Part shown: positions 1-11,043 of the stretch, piece after piece
Layout: each line of letters begins with the position of its first letter
How positions within the stretch are numbered: the first letter of the stretch is position 1
Source of the DNA: Cladophialophora immunda
Lineage: Eukaryota; Ascomycota; Eurotiomycetes; Chaetothyriales; Herpotrichiellaceae
Direction: 5' to 3'
Assembly: GCF_000835495.1 (NCBI RefSeq)
Contig: NW_015622548.1
Coordinates: 496,001 to 560,000, forward strand
DNA length: 64,000 bases
Notes under the pieces: model-generated
What the model was told of the DNA's origin: nothing
Database searches by the model: none
Seen by the model: the letters and a program-made list of their open reading frames with translations, nothing else
Program-made: the position numbers and the translations under genes

Positions 1-1
1 C

Positions 2-1000
2 ACCAAGGAGGGAAAGAAAGCAAGGATCAAAACTCTGGAGGAAGAATTGGCCAAGTTGTCTGTCAAACACGAAGAATTAAAGGCAGCGAAGAGTTGGTCC
101 TTGGAAACAACAATGTTTGACCGGCTCCTGGCCAGGCACGGATCCGGGATCAAGAGGCTGCTGAATACGCAGTACCGAATGCATGAAAAAATAATGTGGT
201 TCTCTAGCGATGAGCTGTATGAAGGGAAGCTTGTCGCAGCCGATTCTGTTAAATCTCGACTGTTGAGAGATCTGCCATACGAAGTAAAAGAGACCGAAGA
301 CACCATCGAACCACTTGTGTTTTTCGACACGCAAGGAGGTGATTTTCCAGAGAAGACAGAGGACGACTCAAGTGGCCAGGTTCACAAATCGACCCTGCTA
401 GGAGACAGTAAGTGCAATGAAATGGAAGCGGCTGTGGCTGCCATGCATGTGAAAAATCTGGTTGAAGCTGGGGTCAGGGACGAAGACATCGCAGTTATAA
501 CGCCTTACAACGCTCAGCTTGCTATTCTCAGCTCATTGCTCAAGGAGAAATATCCAAGCCTTGAGCTGGGCAGTGTGGATGGCTTCCAGGGCCGGGAGAA
601 GGAAGCCGTCGTTGTCAGTCTGGTCAGAAGCAACGCTGAAAAGGAGGTGGGCTTCTTGGGCGAGAAAAGGAGATTAAATGGTAGGTCCAATCTCCCTATA
701 CAGTCCTTCATTGCGCTCCGTGTACTTTTGCGTGCGTCTGCAAAAGGCCGGTGGTTGTTGCATCCTTGCTTTTGCGCCAAGGCAGGTATCCTGCCGGCGA
801 GATCAAGGCTTTCTGTGTACAGAGGTATCTGACAATTGCTGTCTTCAGTTGCAATGACCCGACCAAAACGCCATTTGTGCGTGATTGGCGATTCAGAGAC
901 CGTGTCTCGAGGCAGCCCCTTTTTGAAGAGGTGGATGAAATTCTTGGATAACCATGCTGATCTGAGATATCCAAACATTGACGAATTGGAATTCGGGTAG
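2..1000 (+). CDS. HCS1: DNA helicase, Hcs1/SMUBP2 (IGHMBP2) family, 3' part
   Basis: Partial gene; the reading frame is open from nucleotide 2 and the 5' part lies outside the window. Exons are 2-680 and 849-1000; the 168-nt intron begins GTAGGT and ends CTTCAG, with a TCTGAC branch-like site just upstream. The protein shows the C-terminal half of a superfamily 1 (Upf1-like) helicase: QYRMH (motif IV region), VITPYNAQ, SVDGFQGREKE (motif V), and RRLNVAMTRPKRHLCVIGDS (motif VI), which is only made by joining the two exons. A charged lysine/glutamate-rich helix precedes the conserved block. Family members are ATP-dependent 5'-3' helicases; yeast Hcs1 (DNA helicase A) is linked to DNA polymerase alpha. 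The Walker A motif should lie left of the window. Family assignment is firm; Hcs1 orthology is inferred from the C-terminal pattern. Confidence 0.9.
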
Positions 1001-4000
1001 TTTGCGTTGTTGCACAGCATCCTGCAATTCTGAGATCTTCAAAGTCGGGCTCGTGACCTGGATCATCCAGACCCGACGTCGGCAAATCTCGCAAACGAAC
1101 TTCGTACCAGTGGGATGCACGCCTCGTATTGGTTTGCATCAGGGACATTTGAAACGCATACGAAGGGCCCTGGTGAGCCAGTTTCATGTCGAGGCGACAG
1201 GTCTGACGTGGGATGTCCTCAACAAATGAACCGATATTTGAAGGGTCATTGGCTGGTTGCAGGCCCAAGAGCTCCGTCACAGCTGCATTTCCGATTTGAC
1301 CACGCAATCAACATAAGATTCGTCAATCAGGGACCTACCATTTATACACACAATTGGGCGCCTTGCAAGGTCGATGGAATGTTGTATCTGTGCGAGCGGA
1401 AAAAGCGCCGGTGTCAATACTGTTGTGATCCACGGAGCCCGTTGTTGCGACAGGATCAATCAGGCCCCCACTGCAGACGTCGCCATGGAATCCTCAGTAA
1501 ACGCGTCGCGGGGCCGAAATTTGCCATGTCACCAAATCCAGGGTGGAGATCTCTGTTCTAAAGTCTCGTGAGCAGCCCGGGAAATCGGCAAGATGCTAGA
1601 ACACAGCTTCGATTGCCGCAAGGAAGCCAATGGAAGGGGAAAAGAAAGCGTCGTGGTTTCTGTCGGCGAGAAGACAGCAGTGTTTGACTAGAGGGCCAAA
1701 GAGCCAAGATAAGGGTTCGTTGCGACAACGTAAAAGCGGAAAAAGACGAGGCCAATCAGGCTCGATTTCGCGCTTCTCGAGAGCAGACGCCCTTCGCAAA
1801 AGTTCAGCAAAGTTCCTATTGAGAGTTCAGAGATTCCCTGCCATGGACGCTGATTAGCAATAAGCGGGGACCTCCAAGCCAGTCGGTCGTGGCGAAGCGG
1901 GCATGCCGCTGGCTTCTGATCTTGCGCAGTAAAACCCTGGCCAGCCGTGCCAGCCTTACCGCTTCCTCTCCCTGTTCACCGAGCACGTGTTGATATCTTG
2001 GCCGATGGGAATTTGGGTTTGGTGTAGGCTGGCCATTTCTGGCGCGACTTCCGGTGTGCTCCAGAGAGAGAGAGAGATGTTTCTGTCCCAGACTACCCTT
2101 CAAGTTCGCTTGTATGATTTCGAAACAGCGACGTGAGCGGCTGCCTCTGCGTGAGCTCAGTCGCAACGGGTATTTCCGCGCTAAAAATGACTTGCATCGC
2201 TGCATGGCGCAGGGGTAGTCGGGTTGAATCCAATGGATTGAGCAGGATGGGAAGGGGTGGACTGGCCAGCTTGGAGGAGGCCCGACATGTGGTCATGCTC
2301 GACAGGGTATAGTTGGCGGGGGTAGCGTCCGACCAGGTGGTCGCACTTGTTCTCTGACCCTCCTCTTTCATCGTCCGTTTCCTTCAGCTTCCCGGAGACT
2401 CCGTGGTATGTTTGTCGACCGCAGGGGGGGATCAGCGCGTAGATGGGAGGAGGATTGTGCGGTGAGATGGGTAGGTGCCACGACGCCTGCGGGAGCGCAC
2501 GAACTGCTGTTGACCAGTCAGGAGGGAGAACGAGGCAATATCGGCTGCAGCCAACCGGCACGTCAGGATGGAGATAGTTCGTTAGTGGGATGGACAAGAT
2601 GGTGGAGGGGGATCGAGGGAGCGCCGACAGCTGATGGTTGGTCGGGGGCCAGCAGGTGACTTTTTCTTTCGCCACGGACAATACAACAAGTAAATTGTTC
2701 TCGCCGGGATGAAGCACCCTAGGCTGTACTCGATATAGGGGAGAGGATGCGGGTGCAATGCCATCCTTCAAGTGCGCGGCGAGGAAGATCCCTAGTTTCT
2801 TAGTAGCAGCTGGGGTAGCAGTTTGTAGTCTAGTTGCTTGGACGTGCTGAGAAGGGGCAATCCTGGGCAGTGGGCACCCAGAGAATATCGTACCTAGGCA
2901 GGTCTAGTGAAGCCTAGTGAAGCCTAGTGAGGCCCAGGGAGCCCCTCCAAGGCTAACGAATGAGTGACCGGGGCGCATCGGCCGCTCTCTATCACTACTG
3001 GTCGACGGCCTGCCAGCCTTGACGCCCTCGACGCCCACATTTCCTCTTTCTTGCCTCCTGGCTCACTCTGCTTCACACCCACTTCCATCCTTGTCTCCAT
3101 CAGGAACCTGCCCCTCCATTGCGCCGCGCCCCCGACTCTGTCTACTACTCCTGCGCCCAAGTCATCATCCGTGGTCCAATTCCTCTGCTGCTGAAACAGG
3201 AACAAGAAAGAGAATGACCGTTGTGAACACACCGGAGCGAGTGGGACACCGCCAGCTGTCATTCTAGGCCACGCCGGAGACTGTCACACTTTCTACTACG
3301 GCCTTTCAGAGAGGGCTTGCGGCTTGAAGCCTGGGATGGCAATGCGGGTCGAAGCGATGCCGAAGCCAACACCAATTCATTGATCTACAAGGATACGGCT
3401 ACACCCCAAGACACACCTGTCTTGCACATCCAAAGTCTGTTTGTTGTTCTGGCGAGGCCAGCTCTGTCTTCTTTCTCTTCAAAGCCGCCGCTTCGGCCCT
3501 CAATTTACCACCTGCAACTCTGCAATTCTGCGACTTTTGCTCCTCTTGTTTCGCCCCATTGTCCGTCTCGAGTCTGCCTTACCTTCGGTTTCCGTGCGCC
3601 GCGTCTGTCTTCGAACTTCCTGGTCGCTCCTTCATAAGGTCATCATTGGCCCTGCATTCTTCAGGCCCACTGTTCCTTCTCACCACCTCCCTCTGACTGG
3701 TGTCGCCGCCTTATCTAGATATACTTTTGGCTCTAATCTTAATCTTCCAGAAAAACCTATGGTAGCCTTCCAGACGTCTGAAGATCTGAGTGAGACCAGT
3801 TGTCGCGACTGACATCCCGGTGACAGATGCTATTGTGCCACTCTTGCGACCGCCAGGGATAGCACTTATCGAGGCGAGCTTCCCCATGTCTGTTGACACC
3901 CTGTGAAGCCGGCAAATTTCAAGCCAGGAATCATCAGCATGATGCCATACCCTCAGCTGTCATTCGCCCAGTGCTGACGCTGTGTGGTCGGTATCTCTGG

Positions 4001-4035
4001 GAGGTAGTATTCGCCCGGCCTCGCAATTTCGCGAT
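1001..4035. other. Long intergenic region and probable 5' leader
   Basis: Three kilobases between the helicase and the next gene. Open frames on both strands are short, overlap one another and lack recognisable motifs, so I call no gene. A pyrimidine-rich stretch from about 3000 to 3750 looks like the leader or promoter of the gene starting at 4036. A small tandem repeat lies at 2904-2933 and a GA run near 2065-2077. Confidence 0.5.
2904..2933. repeat. 10-bp tandem repeat, three copies
   Basis: The unit ctagtgaagc occurs at 2904-2913 and 2914-2923, followed by a third copy with one or two changes. It lies in non-coding DNA about 1.1 kb upstream of the gene at 4036. No function can be inferred. 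Confidence 0.8.
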
Positions 4036-5838
4036 ATGCCTTCTCCCAACCACAAAGCAAAGGGATCTGGATCTTTGTCCCTGGCCAGCACGGGTGCCGC
4101 TCTGCGCCGTGGCGACCTGAAGATCTCTGATCCAATTCCCTTCAATGAATCCGGAGTCTTCAGCAGTAGCACTAGCACCGTGCCACCCGCCAGACATCCT
4201 TCGGGACAACGACATAACGACACCACATGGCCGCGGGCAAGTACGGCGACTCAGGATGCCCATGTGCGACATGTCAGTGACGTTCCGCCTTACGCCCGTG
4301 CTCGAACCTCTGCCGGACCATCATTGATTCCCAGCTCCATGTCTTCCATTCCCTCGAAGGCATCTTTGAACCAGAAGAAGCCCAGTGGATTGCGCGCAAC
4401 TCTCAAGCGCATGTTCTCGAGCAAGAAACACAGATCCGTACCTACCGATACAACTGGGTTTCATTATGGCGATTCTGGACATCTCAAGCCCGTCACAGAG
4501 CAACCAGTTCGAACACGACTGGACTCGGCTCCTCCACTGGGAGCAGAGATAACCTTGCGCGGTGCCGCTCTCACCTCACATTCCACCGCATACCCGCAAT
4601 TTGAAGCTGTCCACCAGAGCTTACCGCCTCCTCCACGGCGCGGGCGCCGCAACACGTTACCTAGTCTAGTCTTCAGTGACATACAGTCGAGTCTCGTGCC
4701 GGCAATTGTTGATTGGCCTGCACCGCAACCGTCTTCAGTGGAACAGAGGGCAAAAGAAGACTGTGTCTCGGACGGTCAGTTTAAGCGGCGATCTAGGAGC
4801 GCTGATGCACTCAACGAACTTCTTCATCAAGGCAACATCCAGCGCCCATCGAACCGTGATCGAGCAGGCGAAATCGCTTACTGGCGCAATAGTGCCATCC
4901 AAAATCCTGTGCCCGTGTACAGTGGCCAATCGATCTCAGTAGATCCCACACATGTCTTGGGGCCAGACAATACCATGGCGGCATCAGAGCACGATCGTTC
5001 CACCGTAGACCCCATGCAGACTTTTGATTTCGGTCTCGGAAGTCCTGAACGAGACGAGATCGGGCTGGAGCAGAGGGTCAATACGCTGGAGATCAAGCTC
5101 TTCGATTTTGAATTTGCGTTGGCTAAGCTCCAAGGCAACGACCTGCCGAATCCAAGATTAAATCCAAGGCCTTTCAGTCGAGGCTCCATACGCGACCTGT
5201 TCCAGCCGAACAGGACGAACTTGACGTTGACAAGCGGATCATCGAATGATCTGAGCTACATTTCTTCCGGTGGAGTCCAGGATTTTACTTTCTTGTCTTC
5301 TCCTGGCGAGTCCCCCGTGCCTTCTCCGGAGGTGGACGTCGTGTTCAACCCTCAAAGAGCGAGCAAGGCCACAACTGCCACAATTAGGCCCGTGACTGCA
5401 AGACGAAGGTCGCCGAGACGTTCGAGGGGAACTTCGCCGTCCTCGATTCACATTCCTCCTGATAAGTTCGAGGCTTTGTTGGAAATGATGAGAGAAGAGA
5501 AAGCGGCTCGACAGAAACTGGAAGAGCAGGTATACGAACTCCAGAAGGAAATGAGCAGCTTGAGGACACCGGTCTACGCGGCCATCAGGGAGCCATATCC
5601 GACGCCTAGTCCTGAGTCGAAGCAGAACTTATCTGGCACCCCACCTCGAATGAAAACATTGCATCGAACCCATCCATTTCAGTTAGACCACCCTTTACCA
5701 CAAGAAATATCTCGCTTTAGCGGGACAGAAGATTCGGATGCGGAGGACGGGTTTGAGGATGTTTACGAAACGCCGCGGGAGGAGCAACGTGATACATTTG
5801 AAACGGCGAGAGATTCGCAGCAGGTGGCTGTTATATGA
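4036..5838 (+). CDS. Conserved fungal hypothetical protein, disordered with short coiled coils
   Basis: A single-exon frame of 600 aa. The chosen start is the first in-frame ATG, giving MPSPNHKAKGSG at the N terminus; the frame stays open a little further upstream without an ATG. The protein is rich in Ser, Pro and Arg and mostly disordered. A basic patch around residues 120-150 (ATLKRMFSSKKHRS) could bind membrane lipid or nucleic acid. Short predicted coiled coils lie near residue 355 (VNTLEIKLFDFEFALAKLQ) and near 475-510 (a Glu/Lys/Arg-rich helix after an arginine-rich block). The acidic C terminus ends in threonines and glutamates. I recognise no catalytic domain. Codon use and the long frame support a real gene; a function cannot be assigned. 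Confidence 0.8.
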   Translation: MPSPNHKAKGSGSLSLASTGAALRRGDLKISDPIPFNESGVFSSSTSTVPPARHPSGQRHNDTTWPRASTATQDAHVRHVSDVPPYARARTSAGPSLIPSSMSSIPSKASLNQKKPSGLRATLKRMFSSKKHRSVPTDTTGFHYGDSGHLKPVTEQPVRTRLDSAPPLGAEITLRGAALTSHSTAYPQFEAVHQSLPPPPRRGRRNTLPSLVFSDIQSSLVPAIVDWPAPQPSSVEQRAKEDCVSDGQFKRRSRSADALNELLHQGNIQRPSNRDRAGEIAYWRNSAIQNPVPVYSGQSISVDPTHVLGPDNTMAASEHDRSTVDPMQTFDFGLGSPERDEIGLEQRVNTLEIKLFDFEFALAKLQGNDLPNPRLNPRPFSRGSIRDLFQPNRTNLTLTSGSSNDLSYISSGGVQDFTFLSSPGESPVPSPEVDVVFNPQRASKATTATIRPVTARRRSPRRSRGTSPSSIHIPPDKFEALLEMMREEKAARQKLEEQVYELQKEMSSLRTPVYAAIREPYPTPSPESKQNLSGTPPRMKTLHRTHPFQLDHPLPQEISRFSGTEDSDAEDGFEDVYETPREEQRDTFETARDSQQVAVI

Positions 5839-6420
5839 GCGGCAACTGATGTTTGTGTTGCATTCATTGAACTTCACACACCAACGTGCTTCCTTTTCGA
5901 CTTTTTCGGCACAAGTTTTGTCTGAACTTTGGCATTGGAAGGCGAAACATGGCTCTTCCGGCCTCGGTTTGACAGGCATTCAGTTATGATGGCTTTACGT
6001 GGGGGAAGCTGTTTGCATGAGATACCCATACAGGTGTGATGAAGCTCACAAGAGAAGAGCGAGGCAACAGTGTTTATGTATGAATACATACGGCCTGAAG
6101 AGCGGCGATTTGTTTGAGTATAAGACACGCAGTTTGAAATAAATACGGAGTACTTCCTAGGGTTCAATGTGACAAGTTAGCAGAGGGATGTTCCAATCAC
6201 CTATTCAAGACACGCAAGGCTGCGAGGCTGAAGTCCAGCTCGCCAAGCGAAATCCTACTTGTATGCTCAAGGTCCCAAACTGCAAGACGCGGACAGCAGC
6301 AAATCTCCGAATTCCCTTGTAGCCAGACATGATGGCCTAATAACACTCCGTCATTGCTTGTCTCTTTCACATCCATTCCTTGACGACGAGCTGCCCAGAT
6401 TTTCATGGGTGTTCTACAAA
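5839..6420. other. Intergenic, 3' end of one gene and promoter of the next
   Basis: No gene is seen. An AT-rich part near 6060-6150 fits a transcript end. It contains tacggagtac at 6144-6153, a motif found again at 12569-12578. Confidence 0.5.
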
Positions 6421-7563
6421 ATGTCTACTTCTCTAACCCATCTCCTCCCTCCCACACCAGCTCAACCTTCGCCCAAAGCCCGCCTACTGACGCCGACCAC
6501 CCATCCAGTCCCTCTGCTCTCTTCCTCGTTCGCGAGACGCTATAGCTACGTCCACACCGCTCTTGTCCCGTTATACTATTATCTCCGCGCCTCATCCCTC
6601 GTCGCAGATCCATCCAACACGTTACTGAGCGACCTGGGCGTTGTTGCTACAATGCAGTGCCTGTTTTGTGCGGTCTGCTTACCACCTGCTGGGTCCTGGG
6701 TGTCTGGCACACCCGGCGGCCCTCTTGTGGAGGGGACGGCAAGTCCCGCACAGAAGAGCCCAAAGAGTCCAAAGGTGTCTGGAGCTGTGGGAGGAGGGGG
6801 AAGTCTGAGGAAGAAGAATCTTGGAACAGGCGTCGGTAAAGGACACGGTCATGGTAGTGGGAAGGGAGGTGCAGGAGCAGTAGCTGGAGAAGGGGATTGG
6901 GGTGCGAGGATCATGGTGAGTCTTTTACATTTCCAGCTACAACGGCCGTTTGGTGATTCCCGAAGGCTCTCATCGTTGTGCCTGCTGTGTCTGTGTAGCA
7001 CCATCTACGATCTTCCATGATTCTTCGAGGTTGGACTACTGACGCTCGACGAGGTACAGCCGACACTCTTCGCCCTGATCCTGACGCTCACTCTCCCACC
7101 TCTTCCACTCGGCTTAATCGCCCTTGTCCTAGGCGCGCCGTTGTATCCTACCTCTCTCCTCCCCCTCACATTCCTCCTCTCAGTGCATGTCTCCCTGCTC
7201 GGCTTTTTGCCGCTGTTCTACACCCACGGTGTCTCCTCCCTCGCCTGGCGCGACGTCGCAGCCGCGTGGCTGCCGTTCGACTCAGCAGGTGTATGGGGAG
7301 GAACTGTGGGGAGCTTTGTGGGGGGCTGGGTGGGCGCCATTCCCATGGCGTTGGATTGGGATCGCGAGTGGCAGAAATGGCCTTGTACAGTCATTTGGGG
7401 GATGGTGATAGGGTGGACGGTCGGCAGGGCCGTCACGAATGGGTTGGGATGGGGCAAGGGGAAGAGGATCGACTTGAGCGAGAGGGAGGAACCTGAACCG
7501 GCCACAGAGGAGAACATCCAAGTGAGAGCTGAGAAGAGAATCGAGGCGGACAAGAGCGAGTGA
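6421..7563 (+). CDS. GPI11: GPI-anchor biosynthesis protein Gpi11 (PIG-F family)
   Basis: Two exons, 6421-6915 and 7060-7563, give 332 aa; the 144-nt intron starts GTGAGT, has ACTGAC near its 3' end and ends GTACAG (GACGAG six bases earlier would also keep the frame). PIG-F/Gpi11 is an ER membrane protein that works with Mcd4-family partners (Gpi7, Gpi13) in adding ethanolamine phosphate from phosphatidylethanolamine to GPI mannoses. The C-terminal half carries the family signature: hydrophobic helices around VLGAPLYPTSLLPLTFLL and FLPLFYTHGVSSLAWRD, then WVGAIPMALDWDREWQKWP and a last membrane segment. The first exon has membrane segments but also an unusual Gly/Lys/His-rich linker (about residues 100-160), which makes the protein longer than usual. 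The start is the first in-frame ATG. Confidence 0.88.
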
Positions 7564-9723
7564 GAAAGGAGGTTGAAACAGTACAACTGCGCGAATATAG
7601 AGTCGGAAGATGATTCAGAACCCAAGGATCGTCCGCAAGAGCAGAAAGCACGTTCAAGACACTGGTGCGAGGGCAATGGACAAGGATCTCCAAAGACGAG
7701 CGGTGCTTTGGCACTCCCAAGCCCCTCGACCTTCTTCTGACCACGAAACCTTCTGAAGGAATGACCAGCACCACGCCCCGTGCCAGGTCTATTCCTCTTT
7801 GTTACACCACCACGCAGAGGTCTGGCCCGCGCCGAGCATGTTCGCGAACAATGGTCTATGGACGGTGTACATGGACTGGAGCCCTCTTCGGAGCAGCTGG
7901 ATGCATGAACGCTGGGTGCATGAACTCAATCGGAACCTCTCCGGTGATCACCCTCCAAGGAACATGGAGAAGAGAGGGGCGAAGGGTATATGGCAAGACG
8001 GAAGGGCGCGATGGGCGCAGGCATACACACCGGCGCTGGCACCGACACGGTGGACCTGGGTATGGGTATGGATGTGGGTATGGGCATGGACATGCGATAA
8101 GCAAACCAGAGGGAATAACAAGGCACTGTTCCAATTTCCCACTGGGAAGAGCAAGGAAGAGCTTCAGACCAGCTGCTCTATCTGCAAGGGCAGTCCGATG
8201 AGGCAAGGTGCCGCACCGGAATGCGTGGAAGCAAGGACGAGTGTCCCTCGCTTGATAAGGACAGGCAGGGTATGTACTGTACCGGGGCATGCAAGGCCAG
8301 TATCCAAGGAGCAGTCGACAGCACCACTTGATATCAGGGGATGTGCATGATTGCGATTGCACTCGGCAGCCGTGACTTGCGCAGTGCTTTGGTCCCGGTG
8401 CGGCCACATACTCGCATAGGTTGCTGTACTCGGTGCCAACTCGGGAATATTATTACGTGCTTACCTACCAAAGCGTTTTGAAAGTTCGCGCTCGAAGCGA
8501 GATTGTCCATTATCCAGTTTGCGTTTTGGCATTTGGCATTTGGTATTCGCATGCCGGGAAGAGCGGAAGGGGGTTCTTCACACACCGTACGCGTCCTCGT
8601 ACCGTAGGACGAGGTAGTTCTCTTCGGAGGGACGTCCACGAATTACCCTTTTCTCCTTTGGAATGGGACAATGTCCGAGCAAGAGTGGCGGGCTGGGCTG
8701 GGCTGGCTGGCGGTGGTAACTTAAGGGACGGGCAGATCTACAGTGGTAGTAGTGACTTCCCTCGCTACCACCTACCTACCGAACAATAATCAATTAAGAT
8801 GGGAGAGAAAACCTACTTGCCTACTTGGTAGAATTATGAGTGTGTGATCAGCAAAGCGCCACTTCTTGGAATTCAGAACCCCAGAGACCCTGACGATCCC
8901 TCATACTCTGTTGACCCTTGTTTTCCGAATCTAATATATCCTTTTCCCTTCAAAGATCATGAAAGTTTTACGGAAAGATGGAGAAGAGAGAGAGAGAGAA
9001 AAAGGGTTCTTGCTTAAGAGTTTGTTTTTTTGACTTCTATCCAAAAAAGGTTCCGGGATATGTGTTTTCCGATCTCAGGGAAAAGTCCATTCAATAATAC
9101 TTTGATTTTGTCCAACAAACTCTCCCAAGCCTCGAGAGGGCGGGCCATTCTTCTCCAGCAGTAATAGGAAAGAATCTGCCCATCCAAGGTTTCGGTTGGT
9201 GTTGGTCTTCGTGCGGGCCGTAGCGCGGCTTCAATCATCATCGTCACCCTTTTGAGTTTCTCTTCCCTTTTCCTCTCCCTCTCTCGTACCGAACAAGGAA
9301 AAGACTCATTGGCACCAGTCCAACGAATACTGCTTGTTTGCGGATGATCCTTTCATTCCCGACTCCAGGCGATCTCTGACTAAAGTAGGATCTAGTGTTA
9401 CATGTGAAAAATCCGTGCTGGTTCAGCTCCATCGTCTCCAAGAAATATGCCCGCCCGGTTAATTTGTGTGTCAATTTTCAAACGCCCCCCAGCAACGCCG
9501 TCGCTATGCAAGATATTGGACCGCACCACATAAAAAAAAGAGTATTGCCGTAAAATGAGAGTATGGTCTCAAAGTCTGGAGACTTAGATGGCATGAGGTC
9601 GTTGGGGAATCAGCTTGGTCATCAGCATCTGGGTCGATATTACAACTCTTCTGTAGATCAGTTGTGACGTGGTCGCTTGCGTTTCCTTCCTGTGTTCATG
9701 TCGTCAACAACAGTCACAGCCTC
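7564..9723. other. Intergenic region between convergent genes
   Basis: About 2.2 kb between Gpi11 (plus) and the cyclin (minus). Several short overlapping frames exist but none has a motif or a believable splice structure. Low-complexity DNA includes a TATGGG-type 6-bp repeat near 8058-8093, a ggctg run near 8690-8712 and a GA run near 8980-9000. Confidence 0.5.
8058..8093. repeat. Degenerate hexamer repeat (tatggg/tgtggg)
   Basis: About six imperfect copies of a 6-bp unit of the tatggg, tatgga and tgtggg type, in non-coding DNA downstream of Gpi11. Confidence 0.65.
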
Positions 9724-11043
9724 CTAAGCTGCCTGTTGGATAGGTGTCCTTCCGATCCGATAATTGCTCGTCGCGGAACTGAAGAACCTCGCCATCACAC
9801 TGCCGACACCGGTTTCGGACTTGACCTTTTTGGCCGGCTGTTGACTCTCGCCTTGGAAGCTAGTCTGATGGCCTTTGAGGCTGGGCCGCGACGCTGAGAT
9901 GGTCTTGGCATATGTACTGTGATATGAGGCATCAGGGCTCTGAGTCAGGTCAACCACCACAATACTGTCGTCGATGTTTGATGACGCTGTGTATGGAGTA
10001 CCTCGAGAAGTTGGTGCGAGCGACGAAGATCGAGATCGTGACGAAGGGGCCAGTGACGAGGATCGGGAACTGCTGTGGCTGTGCATCGTGCCAGGTCTGC
10101 CGGAGGAAACTAGAGGCGGAAGATCTCGAATAGACGGTGGTGACACCGATCGGCTGTTGCCGTGATGGCGGAACGGAGATGGCCATCGTCGATGACTGGG
10201 AGCAGGTAACGACAACGAGCTGTTATTGGCCTTGTGTCTTGGATAGCGACCAGTAGCCATGTCCTCATCAACATAGGAAGCGGGGGAATCGTAGACACCG
10301 ACTGCTCTGGGTGGAGGCGTTGCGACGACAGGCTGGACCGGCTCCTTGCGCGTCAGAGGCGGTACAGACATTGATGAGTCGTAAGAGGTCTGTTGAGAGT
10401 GCCAGTGACGGTGGCCGCTGGTGAGTTCAGCCTCTTCTTGCTGCAGCTCCATCTGGAAGCGGATGGGAGCAAGGAATGGCTCAAAGTGGTCAAACAAGTC
10501 CTGTTCAGTCACTCGAGTATCGAAGTCAAGCAGGTACAGGAGTTGTCTCTCCATCAGATTCACCTCTGCCAGTCCGAAACCGAAGCCCTCGTAACCCCTA
10601 ACCGTTGTGTATCTTGCCCAGTGCTTGTTCTTCGGGCTCGAATCGTTCAAGTTCTTCGCTGCCAAGATCAAGGACGCGAGGAAGATACGATGGACGGTGC
10701 ACCTCATTCCTTTGGCGACAGGGGGCAGTCTTGATCGAAGACGGGCAAGGTAGACCAGGGAGGTCATCAAGGTGGGCACTTGAACAGCAGACCGGTGGAC
10801 GAGGGAGCTGATGAACTGTTCAAGGCTCGGTAGAGGAGCTGGAGCGGGCTCTGCTGAAGATTGGTGAGGCGGAGTGGACGGGGGAGTAGGCAATGAGTCT
10901 GCAGCAGGCAGAGGCTCTGGATCACATCGGATAACCTGTGAAGCTTGCTTTGCAAGGTGCTGGACCATGTAGGTGCGCACAGGTTGGCGAACAAACTCTT
11001 CCAAGGCAGCCCTGTTCTGGGCCAAGGTGTATTTGGACTCCAT
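9724..11043 (-). CDS. PCL-type (Pho85) cyclin, Pcl1/Pcl2-like
   Basis: Single exon, 439 aa, starting at the first in-frame ATG ([20 protein letters not shown]). A cyclin box spans about residues 73-190, with the typical core [29 protein letters not shown], a KHWARYT segment and a second helix pair [16 protein letters not shown]. This pattern is that of the PCL cyclins, which activate the Pho85-type kinase at G1/S, in polarity and in nutrient signalling. The N terminus (residues 43-72) is rich in Pro and Ser. The C-terminal half is disordered, with many Ser-Pro and Arg-Ser sites likely to be phosphorylated, and basic patches. It is convergent with Gpi11. The upstream region is long, as is common for fungal cell-cycle regulators. 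Which PCL subgroup it belongs to is not certain. Confidence 0.88.
   Translation of the reverse strand: MESKYTLAQNRAALEEFVRQPVRTYMVQHLAKQASQVIRCDPEPLPAADSLPTPPSTPPHQSSAEPAPAPLPSLEQFISSLVHRSAVQVPTLMTSLVYLARLRSRLPPVAKGMRCTVHRIFLASLILAAKNLNDSSPKNKHWARYTTVRGYEGFGFGLAEVNLMERQLLYLLDFDTRVTEQDLFDHFEPFLAPIRFQMELQQEEAELTSGHRHWHSQQTSYDSSMSVPPLTRKEPVQPVVATPPPRAVGVYDSPASYVDEDMATGRYPRHKANNSSLSLPAPSHRRWPSPFRHHGNSRSVSPPSIRDLPPLVSSGRPGTMHSHSSSRSSSLAPSSRSRSSSLAPTSRGTPYTASSNIDDSIVVVDLTQSPDASYHSTYAKTISASRPSLKGHQTSFQGESQQPAKKVKSETGVGSVMARFFSSATSNYRIGRTPIQQAA

Noticed and set aside
2200..2235. A-box-like and B-box-like sequences close together
   Set aside because: They are only a few bases apart, far too close for a tRNA gene.
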